Source: Janthinobacterium violaceinigrum (lineage in GTDB: Bacteria > Pseudomonadota > Gammaproteobacteria > Burkholderiales > Burkholderiaceae_D). Taken from it: DNA of 64,000 nt. Positions 33,683 to 41,723 of the stretch are shown one piece after another. The notes under the pieces were generated by a model. That model had not been told where the DNA came from and did no database searches. It worked only from the letters and a program-made list of their open reading frames with translations. The stretch's first letter is position 1. The number at the start of each line of letters is the position of its first letter. The DNA lies in the NCBI RefSeq assembly GCF_009208555.1, contig NZ_WFLI01000023.1, positions 34,578 through 98,577 on the forward strand. Direction: 5' to 3'. A program made the translations under genes and the position numbers.

Positions 33683-34582
33683 ATGACTATGATGTCCGCA
33701 ACGTCCGCATTGGTTCCGACCAAAAGTAATGCGCTGGGCCTCGGGTTCACCGGTAATCTGGGCAATATCGACGCCTATATCTCGGCCGTGAACCGTCTGC
33801 CCATGTTGACCCATGACGAAGAAATTTCGCTGGCGAAACGCCTGCGTGAAAAAAATGACCTGGCCGCCGCGCAAGAGCTGGTGCTGTCGCACCTGCGCCT
33901 GGTGGTCTCGATTGCCCGCGGCTACCTGGGCTATGGCTTGCCGCACGCCGACCTGATTCAGGAAGGCAATATCGGCTTGATGAAAGCCGTGAAACGTTTC
34001 GATCCGGACCAGGGCGTGCGCCTGGTGTCGTACGCCATGCACTGGGTGAAAGCCGAGATGCATGAGTACATCCTGAAAAACTGGCGCCTGGTCAAGGTGG
34101 CAACGACGAAGGCACAGCGCAAGCTGTTCTTCAACCTGCGCAGCCACAAGACGGGCCTGGACGCGATGACGCCGAAGCAGATCGATGCGCTGGCCAAGCT
34201 GCTCGACGTGAAGCGCGAAGAAGTGATTGAAATGGAAACGCGCCTGAGCGGCCGCGACATCGCGCTGGAATCGCCGACCGACGATGAAGACGACAAGTTT
34301 TCGCCGATCGCCTACCTGTCGTCGGAGCAAAGCGAGCCGACCAAGGTGCTGGAAGCGGAACAAGTGACGCGCCTGCAATCGGAAGGCCTGGAAACGGCAC
34401 TGTCCAAGCTGGACGCCCGTTCGCGCCGCATCATCGAAGCGCGCTGGCTGGCCAACGACGACGGTTCCGGCGCCACCCTGCACGCACTGGCTGAAGAGTT
34501 CGGCGTATCGGCCGAGCGCATCCGCCAGATCGAAGTGGCGGCGCTGAAAAAAATGAAGGGCGCGCTGGCGGCCTACGTGTAA
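33683..34582 (+). CDS. rpoH: RNA polymerase heat-shock sigma factor RpoH (sigma-32)
   Basis: Alternative sigma factor for heat-shock genes. The 299-residue product has region 1.2/2.1 (LPMLTHDEEISLAKRLREKNDL), region 2.4 with the RpoH-typical VSYAMHWVKAEMHEYILKNWRLVKVATTKAQRKLFFNLR (quoted here in pieces: QRKLFFNLR is the RpoH box), and region 4.2 FGVSAERIRQIEVAALKKMK. ATG 33683 follows GGGAG at 8 bases and begins MTMMSATSALV. An in-frame ATG at 33554 would add 43 unrelated residues and is rejected. Regulation by HrcA is suggested by the CIRCE element. Confidence 0.97.
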   Translation: MTMMSATSALVPTKSNALGLGFTGNLGNIDAYISAVNRLPMLTHDEEISLAKRLREKNDLAAAQELVLSHLRLVVSIARGYLGYGLPHADLIQEGNIGLMKAVKRFDPDQGVRLVSYAMHWVKAEMHEYILKNWRLVKVATTKAQRKLFFNLRSHKTGLDAMTPKQIDALAKLLDVKREEVIEMETRLSGRDIALESPTDDEDDKFSPIAYLSSEQSEPTKVLEAEQVTRLQSEGLETALSKLDARSRRIIEARWLANDDGSGATLHALAEEFGVSAERIRQIEVAALKKMKGALAAYV

Positions 34583-34603
34583 TCGCAAGCAATGCCGCAA
34601 TGT

Positions 34604-34627
34604 AAAAGGCGCCGCAAGGCGCCTTTT
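34604..34627. terminator. Bidirectional terminator after rpoH
   Basis: AAAAGGCGCC (34604-34613), loop GCAA and GGCGCCTTTT (34618-34627) form a perfect stem with T runs on both strands. It can end rpoH on the plus strand and the small minus-strand gene that follows. Confidence 0.85.
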
Positions 34628-34641
34628 AGTTTTAAACCTTG

Positions 34642-34663
34642 ATGTTTATCAACAGATAAACAT
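34642..34663. repeat. AT-rich inverted repeat ATGTTTATC-AACA-GATAAACAT
   Basis: A perfect 9-bp inverted repeat with a 4-base spacer lies between the rpoH terminator and the stop of the small ribbon-helix-helix-like gene. It has no GC-rich stem or T run, so it looks more like a protein-binding site than a terminator. Confidence 0.6.
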
Positions 34664-34672
34664 TGTCAGCCG

Positions 34673-34939
34673 TTACGCTGCAGCCAAGCCCTTGGTGATC
34701 AGCTCGGCGACGACTTCATTCAGATCCGCGCCGCGCTCCTTGGCCAGGGTCTGCAATTGCAAGACCAGATCGCTGTTCAGCTTGACGGCGAATGGCACCA
34801 GGCCCAGGGCCTGATCGCGCTTGCGCTGCTCGCGGCGGTCGATGACCACCGCTTCCTTACCGAATGCACCGGCGCCGGGAACATTCATCTTTCCCATCAG
34901 TTTCTTGGCATCGCTTTTGGCCAGGTCGGTTTTTTTCAT
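34673..34939 (-). CDS. Small ribbon-helix-helix-like protein
   Basis: 88-residue basic protein. The N-terminal half is lysine-rich (MKKTDLAKSDAKKLMGKMN) with a REQRKRDQ stretch. The C-terminal part FAVKLNSDLVLQLQTLAKER followed by GADLNEVVAELITKGL has the strand-helix-turn-helix pattern of ribbon-helix-helix DNA-binding proteins (Arc/CopG type). The assignment rests on pattern, not on a named family. ATG 34939 is preceded by AGGAAAC. No toxin gene is adjacent, so it is not an obvious antitoxin. Confidence 0.65.
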   Translation of the reverse strand: MKKTDLAKSDAKKLMGKMNVPGAGAFGKEAVVIDRREQRKRDQALGLVPFAVKLNSDLVLQLQTLAKERGADLNEVVAELITKGLAAA

Positions 34940-35117
34940 GGTTGTTTCCTGATTTTCAAAACAGCCATTCTACGCAGTAATCGGCGCGCCGCGTGGCCGG
35001 CGCGTCAATTCCTCTGCAGCACGCCAACGGCGCGCCGGGAAAATATCATTTTGTTACTATCATTTTCATCTTGCGCGTGGATGCCACGCCGAAGACGCTC
35101 TCTCTGAAAGGAAAAGC

Positions 35118-35570
35118 ATGCCTTACCTGACCCGATCTTGCCGTACCCTCTTACTTCCCCTGTTCCTTGCCTGCCTGGCCGTGCTGGCCGGCTGCGGCGC
35201 GGCCGGCAGCGCCGGCGACGCGGAAAACACGCCGCGCAGCGTCACCCACGTGCTCTCGCCGGGCGAACAGGTGGCCATCACGGCCACCGATACCCTGAAA
35301 CTGGAGCGCGTCAACGACAGCCGCTGCCGCAAGGGCGCCGTGTGCGTGTGGAAAGGCTACGTCAGCTACAGCTTCAGCTTGCTCAACAGCGCGGGCGCCA
35401 CGGACATCGTCCTGTCCGACTCCATGCCCGGCGCGGCCAGTTCCGTCACCGTCAACCACCTGACGTTCACCCTGCTCGACGTCGACCCGGCCACGCCGCC
35501 CGCCCTGAATGCGGCCGAGCCCACGTACCGGGTCAAGGTCAAGATCACGCAGGGCGCGCTGCCCCGCTAA
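35118..35570 (+). CDS. Small lipoprotein of unknown function
   Basis: 150-residue lipoprotein with signal sequence and lipobox LAGC (Cys at about residue 26). The mature domain has the pattern DSRCRKGAVCVWKGYVSYSF, which recurs in bacterial envelope lipoproteins and probably forms a disulfide-linked hairpin. The remainder is beta-strand-like. The start ATG 35118 follows GAAAGGAAAAGC. Its 3' end overlaps the convergent ABM gene by 4 bp. Confidence 0.75.
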   Translation: MPYLTRSCRTLLLPLFLACLAVLAGCGAAGSAGDAENTPRSVTHVLSPGEQVAITATDTLKLERVNDSRCRKGAVCVWKGYVSYSFSLLNSAGATDIVLSDSMPGAASSVTVNHLTFTLLDVDPATPPALNAAEPTYRVKVKITQGALPR

Positions 35571-35914
35571 GCATCGTGGCGCCGCTGGCTGTCGGCGGGC
35601 GCCTGTTGCCGGTCCAGCATGCCGTAATCGCGCACCACGGCGGCAATGCGCAGCCGGTAGTCGTCAAACACGCCGTGCCGGCCCGCCGACTGGGCCGCGC
35701 GGTGCGCTTCCAGCTGCCGCCACTGCGCCAGCGCCGCCTCGTCGCGGAAAAACGATAGCGACAGCAATTTGCCTGGCTCGCTCAGGCTGCTGAAACGCTC
35801 GATGGAAATGAAACCATCGACTTCGTCGAGCAAAGGCCGCAGCGCGGCGGCCAGGTCAAGATACTGCTGGCGCCCAGCGGCGCTGGGCCAGACTTCGAAT
35901 ATCACGGCGATCAT
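35567..35914 (-). CDS. Antibiotic biosynthesis monooxygenase (ABM)-fold protein
   Basis: 115-residue dimeric alpha/beta ferredoxin-like protein of the ABM family. It opens with MIAVIFEVWPSAAGRQQYLDLAAALRPLL, followed by VDGFISIERF, LSLSFFRDEAALAQWR and EAHRAAQSAG, the normal ABM pattern. Such proteins act as cofactor-free oxygenases, heme-degrading enzymes or aldehyde-handling proteins; the substrate is unknown. ATG 35914 overlaps the P450 stop by 4 bp, indicating a two-gene operon. Confidence 0.85.
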   Translation of the reverse strand: MIAVIFEVWPSAAGRQQYLDLAAALRPLLDEVDGFISIERFSSLSEPGKLLSLSFFRDEAALAQWRQLEAHRAAQSAGRHGVFDDYRLRIAAVVRDYGMLDRQQAPADSQRRHDA

Positions 35915-37086
35915 GTCATTTCTCCTGGGCTAAATACGGGGATGCGCGCGTTCAGCGACGGCAGATAACGCCATGCCAGCGGCATACCGGCCAGCGCACC
36001 GGCCCACGCCTGCAGGCAGGCCGCGGCGATGGCCTGCGCGATGGACTGGCCCGGACAAACGTGGCGGCCATGGCCAAAGCCCGGCAGCGCCAGCCCGGGC
36101 CTTTGCAGCAGGAAACGGCCCGGTTCGGCATACACGCTGGCATCGTGGCAGGCGCTGGCCAGCACCACCACGATCAACTGTCCCTGCGGTATGAGCACGC
36201 CATTCAAATCCGCGTCCTGCGCCGTGTAGCGGCGCGTGTTGTGGATGGCCGGATCATGCCGGCTCACTTCGCGCAGCATGGCCGGCCATGGCTGGGGCGC
36301 CGCGCCCCGCTGCGGCACTAACTGCGGCTGCGCGCGCAAGGCCACGATGGCATTGCCCAGCAAGCCGGCCGTCGCCTCGCAAGTCTGCGACAGCAAACCC
36401 GCCAGGTTGGCCAGCACGGCGCCCGATGCGTGCCAGCCTGCCTGCCGCGCGCCGGACACGACATCGTCGAGCAAGCTGCCGGGAATCGCCGTCCCTTCGC
36501 GCAGCAGCACGGAAAAACCTTGTAGCAAGGCGTCGGCCGCCACCTGCGCACCGGCCAGCTGCGCGCCATTGCTCAGCGGCGACAGGCAAGCGACAAAATC
36601 ACGCGTCCAGGCCACCAGCGCCGGCCATTGCGCTGGCGCAAAGCCCAGCAAATCCGCCATCGCGTACAGGGGCAGCTCGAACAGCGCAGCATTGAGCTGG
36701 CCGGCGCTGCCGGGAACGCGGTCGCCGGCCAGATGCGCCACCCGCCCCTGCAGGCGCGCCAGGTCCACCTGGCCCAGTGCGCGCGCCAGCACCTGTTTCG
36801 GCACGGCATGCCGTTCGCCATCGTTCATGCGCACCAGTTCCGCAAAGAACGCGCCGCACGGCGTACCCGCCAGGTTGGGCGGCACGGCCTGCCCTGGCGG
36901 GCGCACGCGGCAGGCGGGATGCTCGAGCACGGCCCGCACGCCGGCCGCCCCCGTCGCCAGCCAGCAGCCGAGCACGGCATCGAAGCGCAGCGGCGGACCG
37001 TCCGCCAGGCGGCGATAGTAGTCGTAGGGGGCCGCATGGGTGACGGCGGCAATCGGGTGAAGCGGATCGGTGAGCGGCATGCGCAT
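35911..37086 (-). CDS. Cytochrome P450
   Basis: Soluble bacterial P450 of 391 residues. The heme ligand loop PGFGHGRHVCPG places the thiolate at Cys344; the K-helix ExxR is E273-R276 (REVSRHDP). In the I helix the sequence is SQTCEATAGL, so the acidic residue is followed by Ala rather than the usual Thr, with Thr one position later. Start ATG 37086 (MRMPLTDPLHP) is taken; ATG 37080 is equally possible. It is coupled to the ABM gene downstream and is divergent from an ArsR regulator. No ferredoxin partner is nearby. The substrate is unknown. Confidence 0.9.
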   Translation of the reverse strand: MRMPLTDPLHPIAAVTHAAPYDYYRRLADGPPLRFDAVLGCWLATGAAGVRAVLEHPACRVRPPGQAVPPNLAGTPCGAFFAELVRMNDGERHAVPKQVLARALGQVDLARLQGRVAHLAGDRVPGSAGQLNAALFELPLYAMADLLGFAPAQWPALVAWTRDFVACLSPLSNGAQLAGAQVAADALLQGFSVLLREGTAIPGSLLDDVVSGARQAGWHASGAVLANLAGLLSQTCEATAGLLGNAIVALRAQPQLVPQRGAAPQPWPAMLREVSRHDPAIHNTRRYTAQDADLNGVLIPQGQLIVVVLASACHDASVYAEPGRFLLQRPGLALPGFGHGRHVCPGQSIAQAIAAACLQAWAGALAGMPLAWRYLPSLNARIPVFSPGEMT

Positions 37087-37103
37087 TCCATTGCAGTGAG
37101 GTG

Positions 37104-37124
37104 GGGACACGAGTATGCTGTCCC
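37104..37124. promoter_or_regulatory. Inverted repeat in the P450/ArsR divergent region
   Basis: GGGACA (37104-37109) and TGTCCC (37119-37124) are inverted around nine bases, with outer partial complementarity (GGTGG/CCACC). It is the only palindrome in the 70-bp region and is a candidate ArsR operator for both directions. Confidence 0.5.
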
Positions 37125-37156
37125 TTCCACCACAACACTTCGCTGACGGACGAATT

Positions 37157-37855
37157 ATGGATGACAGCACCGTTCCCCACACGGCCGATGGACGCCTGGC
37201 CCAACTGGCCGGCGCCATCGCCGAACCGGCCCGCGCGCGCATGCTGTGCAGCCTGCTCGACGGCCATGCGCGCACGGCCACGGAACTGGCGGCACTGGCC
37301 GAAGTAGGCGCCTCGACGGCCAGCGCCCATTTGAGCCGCCTGCGCGACGATGGCTTGCTATCGATGGTGGCGCAGGGCAAGCACCGCTATTACCGCCTGG
37401 CCAGCCCGGAAGTGGGACGGGCGCTGGAAGCGCTGCTGGTGGTGGCAGGCGTGCAGGCAACGCCGTTCACGCCCAGCACGCCGGACCGCTTGCGCCATGC
37501 GCGCACCTGCTACGACCACATGGCCGGCACCGTCGCCGTCGCCCTGCACGACCAGTTGCACGCGAAGGGCTGGCTGCTGGACGATGGCGGAGAGTACCGT
37601 TTGTCGGAAGCGGGCGCGGCCGGCATGGCGGCCCTGGGCATCGACGTGCCGCAACTGCAGCAGCAGCGCCGCCGCTTTGCCTGCGCCTGCCTGGACTGGA
37701 GCGAACGGCGCGCCCACCTCGGCGGCGCGCTGGGCGCCGCCATCCTGCAGCTGGCCCTGCGCCAGCGCTGGGCCGAGCGCGAACTCGACAGCCGCGCCCT
37801 GCGCATCGCACCGGACGGCGAGCGGCGCCTGCTGGCAGCCTTCTGCGACCGCTGA
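37157..37855 (+). CDS. ArsR-family transcriptional regulator
   Basis: Winged-helix regulator of 232 residues. The N-terminal HTH (about 8-85: LAGAIAEPARARMLCSLLDG then TATELAALAEVGASTASAHL, wing GKHRYYRLA) is followed by a long C-terminal domain (about 100-230) typical of the ArsR subgroup with sensory extensions. The metal-binding ELCVCDL motif is absent, so it does not look like an arsenic sensor. It is divergent from P450 and ABM, which it probably represses. ATG 37157 is used; upstream codons would run into the divergent promoter. Confidence 0.88.
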   Translation: MDDSTVPHTADGRLAQLAGAIAEPARARMLCSLLDGHARTATELAALAEVGASTASAHLSRLRDDGLLSMVAQGKHRYYRLASPEVGRALEALLVVAGVQATPFTPSTPDRLRHARTCYDHMAGTVAVALHDQLHAKGWLLDDGGEYRLSEAGAAGMAALGIDVPQLQQQRRRFACACLDWSERRAHLGGALGAAILQLALRQRWAERELDSRALRIAPDGERRLLAAFCDR

Positions 37856-37988
37856 ACGGCGCAGGCAATTTGTATCTCCGAAGCAACTAGAGCTCGAAAA
37901 AAAATGCCCTTTTATCATTGTTTTCATTCATCATATGTTGCGCCCTTGGGCGATCATTTCTACCTTTCGCCCATGGAAAGAGTCCAAC

Positions 37989-38852
37989 TTGAAAACAGCG
38001 TCGTCCAGCACACGTCCCGCCACTACCTGCCATAACTGCCACACGGATGCGCCAGGCAACTTCTGCAGCGCCTGCGGCCAGTCCACCACCTTGCACCTGC
38101 CCAGCGCGCGCGAATTCCTGCATGAATTCGTCGCGCACTATGTGGCGCTCGAAGGCAAGCTGTGGCGTACCCTGGCCCTGCTGCTGTTTCGTCCGGGCGT
38201 GCTGAGCAAGGAATACATCGCAGGGCGCCGCGTGCGCTACGTGGAGCCGCTGCGCGTCTACCTGACCTTCAGCATCCTGTTCTTTGCCATCCTCAAGTTC
38301 AGCAGCCCCGACATGTTCCTCACCGTCCACGACCAGCAAGCCCAGGTGAGCGACCACGGGGCCCGTCAAACTCCGGAAAACAAGCCATCGCACATGCAGG
38401 TCAGCATTTTGGGCCAGACCCCCACCCTGCCGCGCCAATGGCAAGACTTTGAGCAGCTGCCCACGGCCGAGAAACAAAAACTCGTGCTGGAAAGCTTTTT
38501 CCATTACGCGCCGTACGCCATGTTTTGCTTGATGCCGCTGTTCGCCCTGTTCCTGAAAATCCTCTACCTGGGCAGCGGGCGGCGCTACGGCGAGCATTTC
38601 CTGTTCGCCCTGCACACGAATGCCTTTGCCTTTATCACGATGGCGCTGATGATTGTGATTCCCGTCGACATTGTCCGCCTCGCGCTCGGCGCCTGGCTGC
38701 TCGCCTACCTGCCCTGGGCCATGTGGCGCGTGTATCCGAGCGGAAAACTCGCCACCGTCTGCCGCTGGGCCCTGCTGATGGCGGCATATTGCCTGACCAT
38801 GGGCCTGGCAATCGTGGCCTGCATCGCCACGGGCGTGATGCTGCGCCATTAA
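37989..38852 (+). CDS. DUF3667 membrane protein with N-terminal zinc ribbon
   Basis: 287-residue protein. The N-terminal zinc ribbon (CHNC at about 14-17, CSAC at about 29-32) is followed by an amphipathic segment and four or five membrane helices, including VYLTFSILFFAILKF and AMFCLMPLFALFLKILYL, with RRYGEHFLFALHTNAFAF between. This is the DUF3667 architecture, of unknown role. The TTG at 37989 has GGAAAGAG just upstream. An ATG at 37935 in frame would add 18 residues but lacks a ribosome site. Confidence 0.8.
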   Translation: MKTASSSTRPATTCHNCHTDAPGNFCSACGQSTTLHLPSAREFLHEFVAHYVALEGKLWRTLALLLFRPGVLSKEYIAGRRVRYVEPLRVYLTFSILFFAILKFSSPDMFLTVHDQQAQVSDHGARQTPENKPSHMQVSILGQTPTLPRQWQDFEQLPTAEKQKLVLESFFHYAPYAMFCLMPLFALFLKILYLGSGRRYGEHFLFALHTNAFAFITMALMIVIPVDIVRLALGAWLLAYLPWAMWRVYPSGKLATVCRWALLMAAYCLTMGLAIVACIATGVMLRH

Positions 38853-39013
38853 GGCGCAATACGCCCCTGCCGGGGACAAGTCTCAGGCTATCCATCTTTT
38901 CTACTGGATATGATGCTCGCCGCGTGCTTCACGCAGCGAGCCGGAGCGCGTGCTGCCCGCATGGCGGGCCATTGCCATCGCGCCGCGATCTTCATGTTAC
39001 GCACCGACAAGTT

Positions 39014-39022
39014 TGCTAGAAT
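39014..39022 (+). promoter_or_regulatory. Extended -10 promoter of the patatin-like gene
   Basis: TGCTAGAAT is an extended -10 element (TGn-TAGAAT) without a clear -35. It would start transcription near 39029, 20-45 bp before the two possible starts of the gene. Confidence 0.45.
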
Positions 39023-39051
39023 CGCACACGTTTCCGTCCGTATCCCAACCA

Positions 39052-40725
39052 ATGACTACGCACAGATCGCGCATGAATCCACGCTTGTTTGTACCATTTA
39101 TCCTCGTTGCCCTGCTGAGCGGCTGCACGGTGCTCGCCCTGCGTCCCAACAGCGGCGTCGAAAACCGCACGTTTACCGTGCAGGAAACCCCACGCCTGCG
39201 CATCGACGCGCCCAAGGCGCGCATCCAGAATCCCATGCCCAGCGACCATTTCATCGGCATCGCCCTGTCCGGCGGGGGCAGCCGCGCGGCCAATTTCTCG
39301 GCTGCCTCGCTGGAGCAGCTGGAACAGTTCGGCCTCGTCAGCGGCGCCTCGGCCATCTCCGGCGTCTCGGGCGGCGCCATCGCGGGCGGCTACTATGCGC
39401 TGCATGGCAAGCAGACGGATTGGCCCTTGCTGCGCAGCAAACTGAAAACGGATTTCTTCGGCCAGACCATCTTGAAACCGGCCAACCTGACGACGATGCT
39501 GTTGACGAACAAGACCCGCACGTCTTTCCTGTCCGACGTGTTTGACGATGTGCTGTACGACAAGAAAACCTACCAGGACTTGCCCCACGACGGTCCCATC
39601 TTCCTGGCCAACGCGACGGACGCCACCGATGGCGGCAAGCGCGTGGTGTTTTCCTACGAATATTTTTACGGCACCCTGCATTCGCCGATCCAGGATATCC
39701 GCCTGGCCACGGCCGTGGCCACCTCGGCCGCCTTTCCCGGCGTGTTCGATTCCGTCACCTTCGAGCGTTTCCGCCCGAAAAACAGTTTCGTGCCGGAGCT
39801 GGGCTCCGAGTCGCGCGAGTCGCCATCCTATGTGCACCTGTTCGACGGCGGCGCGGCCGATAACCTCGGCGTGGAAACCCTGTGGGACGTGGCCCTGACG
39901 CAGCTGTACGGCAACGATATGGCCGTCGTGCCGCCGCGCCTGAACAGCAAGCCCTTCATCCTCATTTCCATCGATGCCAACGCGCCCAATTCCAGCGCCG
40001 TGTTTGAAAAAATGTCGGACGAGCGCCAGCCGCTGGACCGCATCTTCAACAAGAATATCTACGATGCCGTCGATGCCCTGTTTTCACGCCAGCGCAAGGA
40101 AAACCTCGTCAAGATGGGCTTTGGCCAAGCCCGTTTCGATACCATCACGCATGAAAACTTCGGCGACCTAAGTCAGAAATTCGTCAAGGGCAAGCGCACC
40201 TCGGCATTTGCCATCCCCGTGCTGTGCCGCCCCCACCTGGGCCAGTTCCGCTGCGAAATCGATGCGGCCGATCCCTTGCCGGGCCAGATCCGCACACGGC
40301 TGGAAGGCTTTGCCTGGCATATTTCCATCGACCAGATCGCCTCGCTGGCGCTGCGCCTGGCCAGCGGCGATGCGCAAGTCGACAGTGCGCGCAAGGAAGA
40401 ACGCGCCGCCCTCGTCAAGCTGCAGCGCCTGGCCACACAAACGAAGACCCATCTGAAGCTGACGGGTCCGGAAAACTGCAGCCCGGACGTCCTGCAATCG
40501 GCCCTGTACAGCGCCGCGCGCGTGCTGATCCTCGACGACGAGGAATCGCGCTTCGCCCTGTGCGACTACATGCTGGCGGGCCAGCTGATCAACGACGACA
40601 CCATCTGCAAGCAGCGCTACGTGCACGCCGTGCCCCGCTTTGCCATCGAAAGCGAGGATTTGCAGTACCGCAACCTGAGTTCGGACGGCAATTCCGTGAA
40701 CGTGCCGATCCGCTGCAAGAAGTGA
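39052..40725 (+). CDS. Patatin-like phospholipase, probable lipoprotein
   Basis: 557-residue lipid acyl hydrolase. A short signal ends in the lipobox LLSGC (Cys25). The patatin domain has the oxyanion loop GGGSRA at 74-79, nucleophile Ser106 in GVSGG and the catalytic Asp in FDGGAADNLG. After about residue 330 a C-terminal region of more than 200 residues follows without a recognised domain and contains several Cys (VLCRPHL, FRCEID, NCSPD, ALCDY, TICKQR). Two starts are possible, ATG 39052 or ATG 39073 (MNPRLFVPF); neither has a clear ribosome site. Envelope location is inferred. Confidence 0.87.
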   Translation: MTTHRSRMNPRLFVPFILVALLSGCTVLALRPNSGVENRTFTVQETPRLRIDAPKARIQNPMPSDHFIGIALSGGGSRAANFSAASLEQLEQFGLVSGASAISGVSGGAIAGGYYALHGKQTDWPLLRSKLKTDFFGQTILKPANLTTMLLTNKTRTSFLSDVFDDVLYDKKTYQDLPHDGPIFLANATDATDGGKRVVFSYEYFYGTLHSPIQDIRLATAVATSAAFPGVFDSVTFERFRPKNSFVPELGSESRESPSYVHLFDGGAADNLGVETLWDVALTQLYGNDMAVVPPRLNSKPFILISIDANAPNSSAVFEKMSDERQPLDRIFNKNIYDAVDALFSRQRKENLVKMGFGQARFDTITHENFGDLSQKFVKGKRTSAFAIPVLCRPHLGQFRCEIDAADPLPGQIRTRLEGFAWHISIDQIASLALRLASGDAQVDSARKEERAALVKLQRLATQTKTHLKLTGPENCSPDVLQSALYSAARVLILDDEESRFALCDYMLAGQLINDDTICKQRYVHAVPRFAIESEDLQYRNLSSDGNSVNVPIRCKK

Positions 40726-40736
40726 ACGCGCACAAA

Positions 40737-40766
40737 AAAGCCCGCACGATCGCTCGTGCGGGCTTT
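40737..40766. terminator. Bidirectional terminator after the patatin-like gene
   Basis: AAAGCCCGCACGA (40737-40749), loop TCGC and TCGTGCGGGCTTT (40754-40766) form a perfect 13-bp stem. It serves the plus-strand gene and possibly the convergent small membrane protein gene. Confidence 0.85.
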
Positions 40767-40795
40767 AGCGCAAGGATACCTGGCGCCCGGCTGAT

Positions 40796-41017
40796 CTAGA
40801 TCAACCGACTACGCCTGCGCATGTAGCTGCGGCTTAACGCGCCTTCCAGTTCCTGCTCCGTTTTATGCTGGTTCACCGTGTACAGGGCCCACAGGGCCGC
40901 CGGCACCCAGCCGATCACAGTGCACTGCATGATCAAGGCGGCGGCGCCGGCCAGCGGGCGCTTCAGCATGAAAAACGTGAGACACGGAAGTAGCAAGGCT
41001 ATCAGCAATCGCATCAC
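40796..41017 (-). CDS. YqaE/Pmp3-like small membrane protein
   Basis: 73-residue protein with two hydrophobic helices (LLIALLLPCLTFFML and AAALIMQCTVIGWVPAALWALYTV) separated by a short loop, then a charged tail. The pattern LLLP...G(W/Y)(V/I)P...A(L/I)Y matches the YqaE/Pmp3 (UPF0057) family of stress-responsive membrane proteolipids. GTG 41017 lies 8 bases from AAGGAG; ATG 41014 is the alternative. It lies beside TerD-type stress genes. Confidence 0.75.
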   Translation of the reverse strand: MMRLLIALLLPCLTFFMLKRPLAGAAALIMQCTVIGWVPAALWALYTVNQHKTEQELEGALSRSYMRRRSRLI

Positions 41018-41107
41018 GACATACTCTCCTTCAATATAGAGCAGCGGACAAGGGCCGGTATCCGGTCCGTCTCCCGCCCGCTGCGTACTGCTCCTTACAA
41101 CTACAAT

Positions 41108-41689
41108 TTATAAATGCACGGCAATCTGCGGCATCAGGTCGTCAAAGGTGCGACCGTTGCCGTTTTCTCCGATGGCGTGCATCTTCCATTCGCCGTTATG
41201 GCGGTACAGCTTGGCCATGATCTGTGCCGTGTGGGAACCTTGCACAGACAGGTTGAAACGCGCGACTTCCTGGTTATTGCTGGCATTCAAGATGCGGCAA
41301 TAGGCGTTTTCCACCTGCGAGAAGTTCTGGCCAGTAAAGCTGTTGACGGTGAAGACGAGGCTTTTCACGTGCGCAGGCACTTTCGACAGATCGACATTGA
41401 TCTGTTCGTCGTCGCCATCGCCCGCGCCCGTGCGGTTGTCGCCCGTGTGGACGATGCTGCCGTCCTTGCTTTTCAGCTGGCGGAACCAGACGATGTCGGA
41501 CGTGCTCTTGTTGTCGTCGAACATGACGCACGACGCGTCCAGGTCGACGGCTTCCGTCTTCGAACCGAAACCGAGGAAACCCTTGGTCTTGGCCGCGTCC
41601 CAGCCCAGGCCCATGGTGATACGGGTCAGGGTGGTACCAGCTTCTTTGTCCAGAGAAATCTTCTGGCCCTTGCTCAAATTGACAGACAT
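41108..41689 (-). CDS. TerD-family stress protein (TerZ-like)
   Basis: 193-residue protein of the TerD family (tellurium/general stress, Ca-binding beta-sandwich). Characteristic stretches are MSVNLSKGQKISLDKEAG, GLGWDAAKTKGFLGFGSK, VDLDASCVMFD, GDNRTGAGDGDDEQINVDL and the C-terminal YRHNGEWKMHAIGENGNGRTFDDL. The GDNRTGAGDGDDE acid cluster is the known calcium site. Start ATG 41689 is 8 bases from AGGAG; the ATG two codons earlier is too close. It follows the AIM24 gene in the same direction. Confidence 0.92.
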   Translation of the reverse strand: MSVNLSKGQKISLDKEAGTTLTRITMGLGWDAAKTKGFLGFGSKTEAVDLDASCVMFDDNKSTSDIVWFRQLKSKDGSIVHTGDNRTGAGDGDDEQINVDLSKVPAHVKSLVFTVNSFTGQNFSQVENAYCRILNASNNQEVARFNLSVQGSHTAQIMAKLYRHNGEWKMHAIGENGNGRTFDDLMPQIAVHL

Positions 41690-41723
41690 ACGCATAGCTC
41701 CTGTTGGGTTGGTTACTGCTTGA

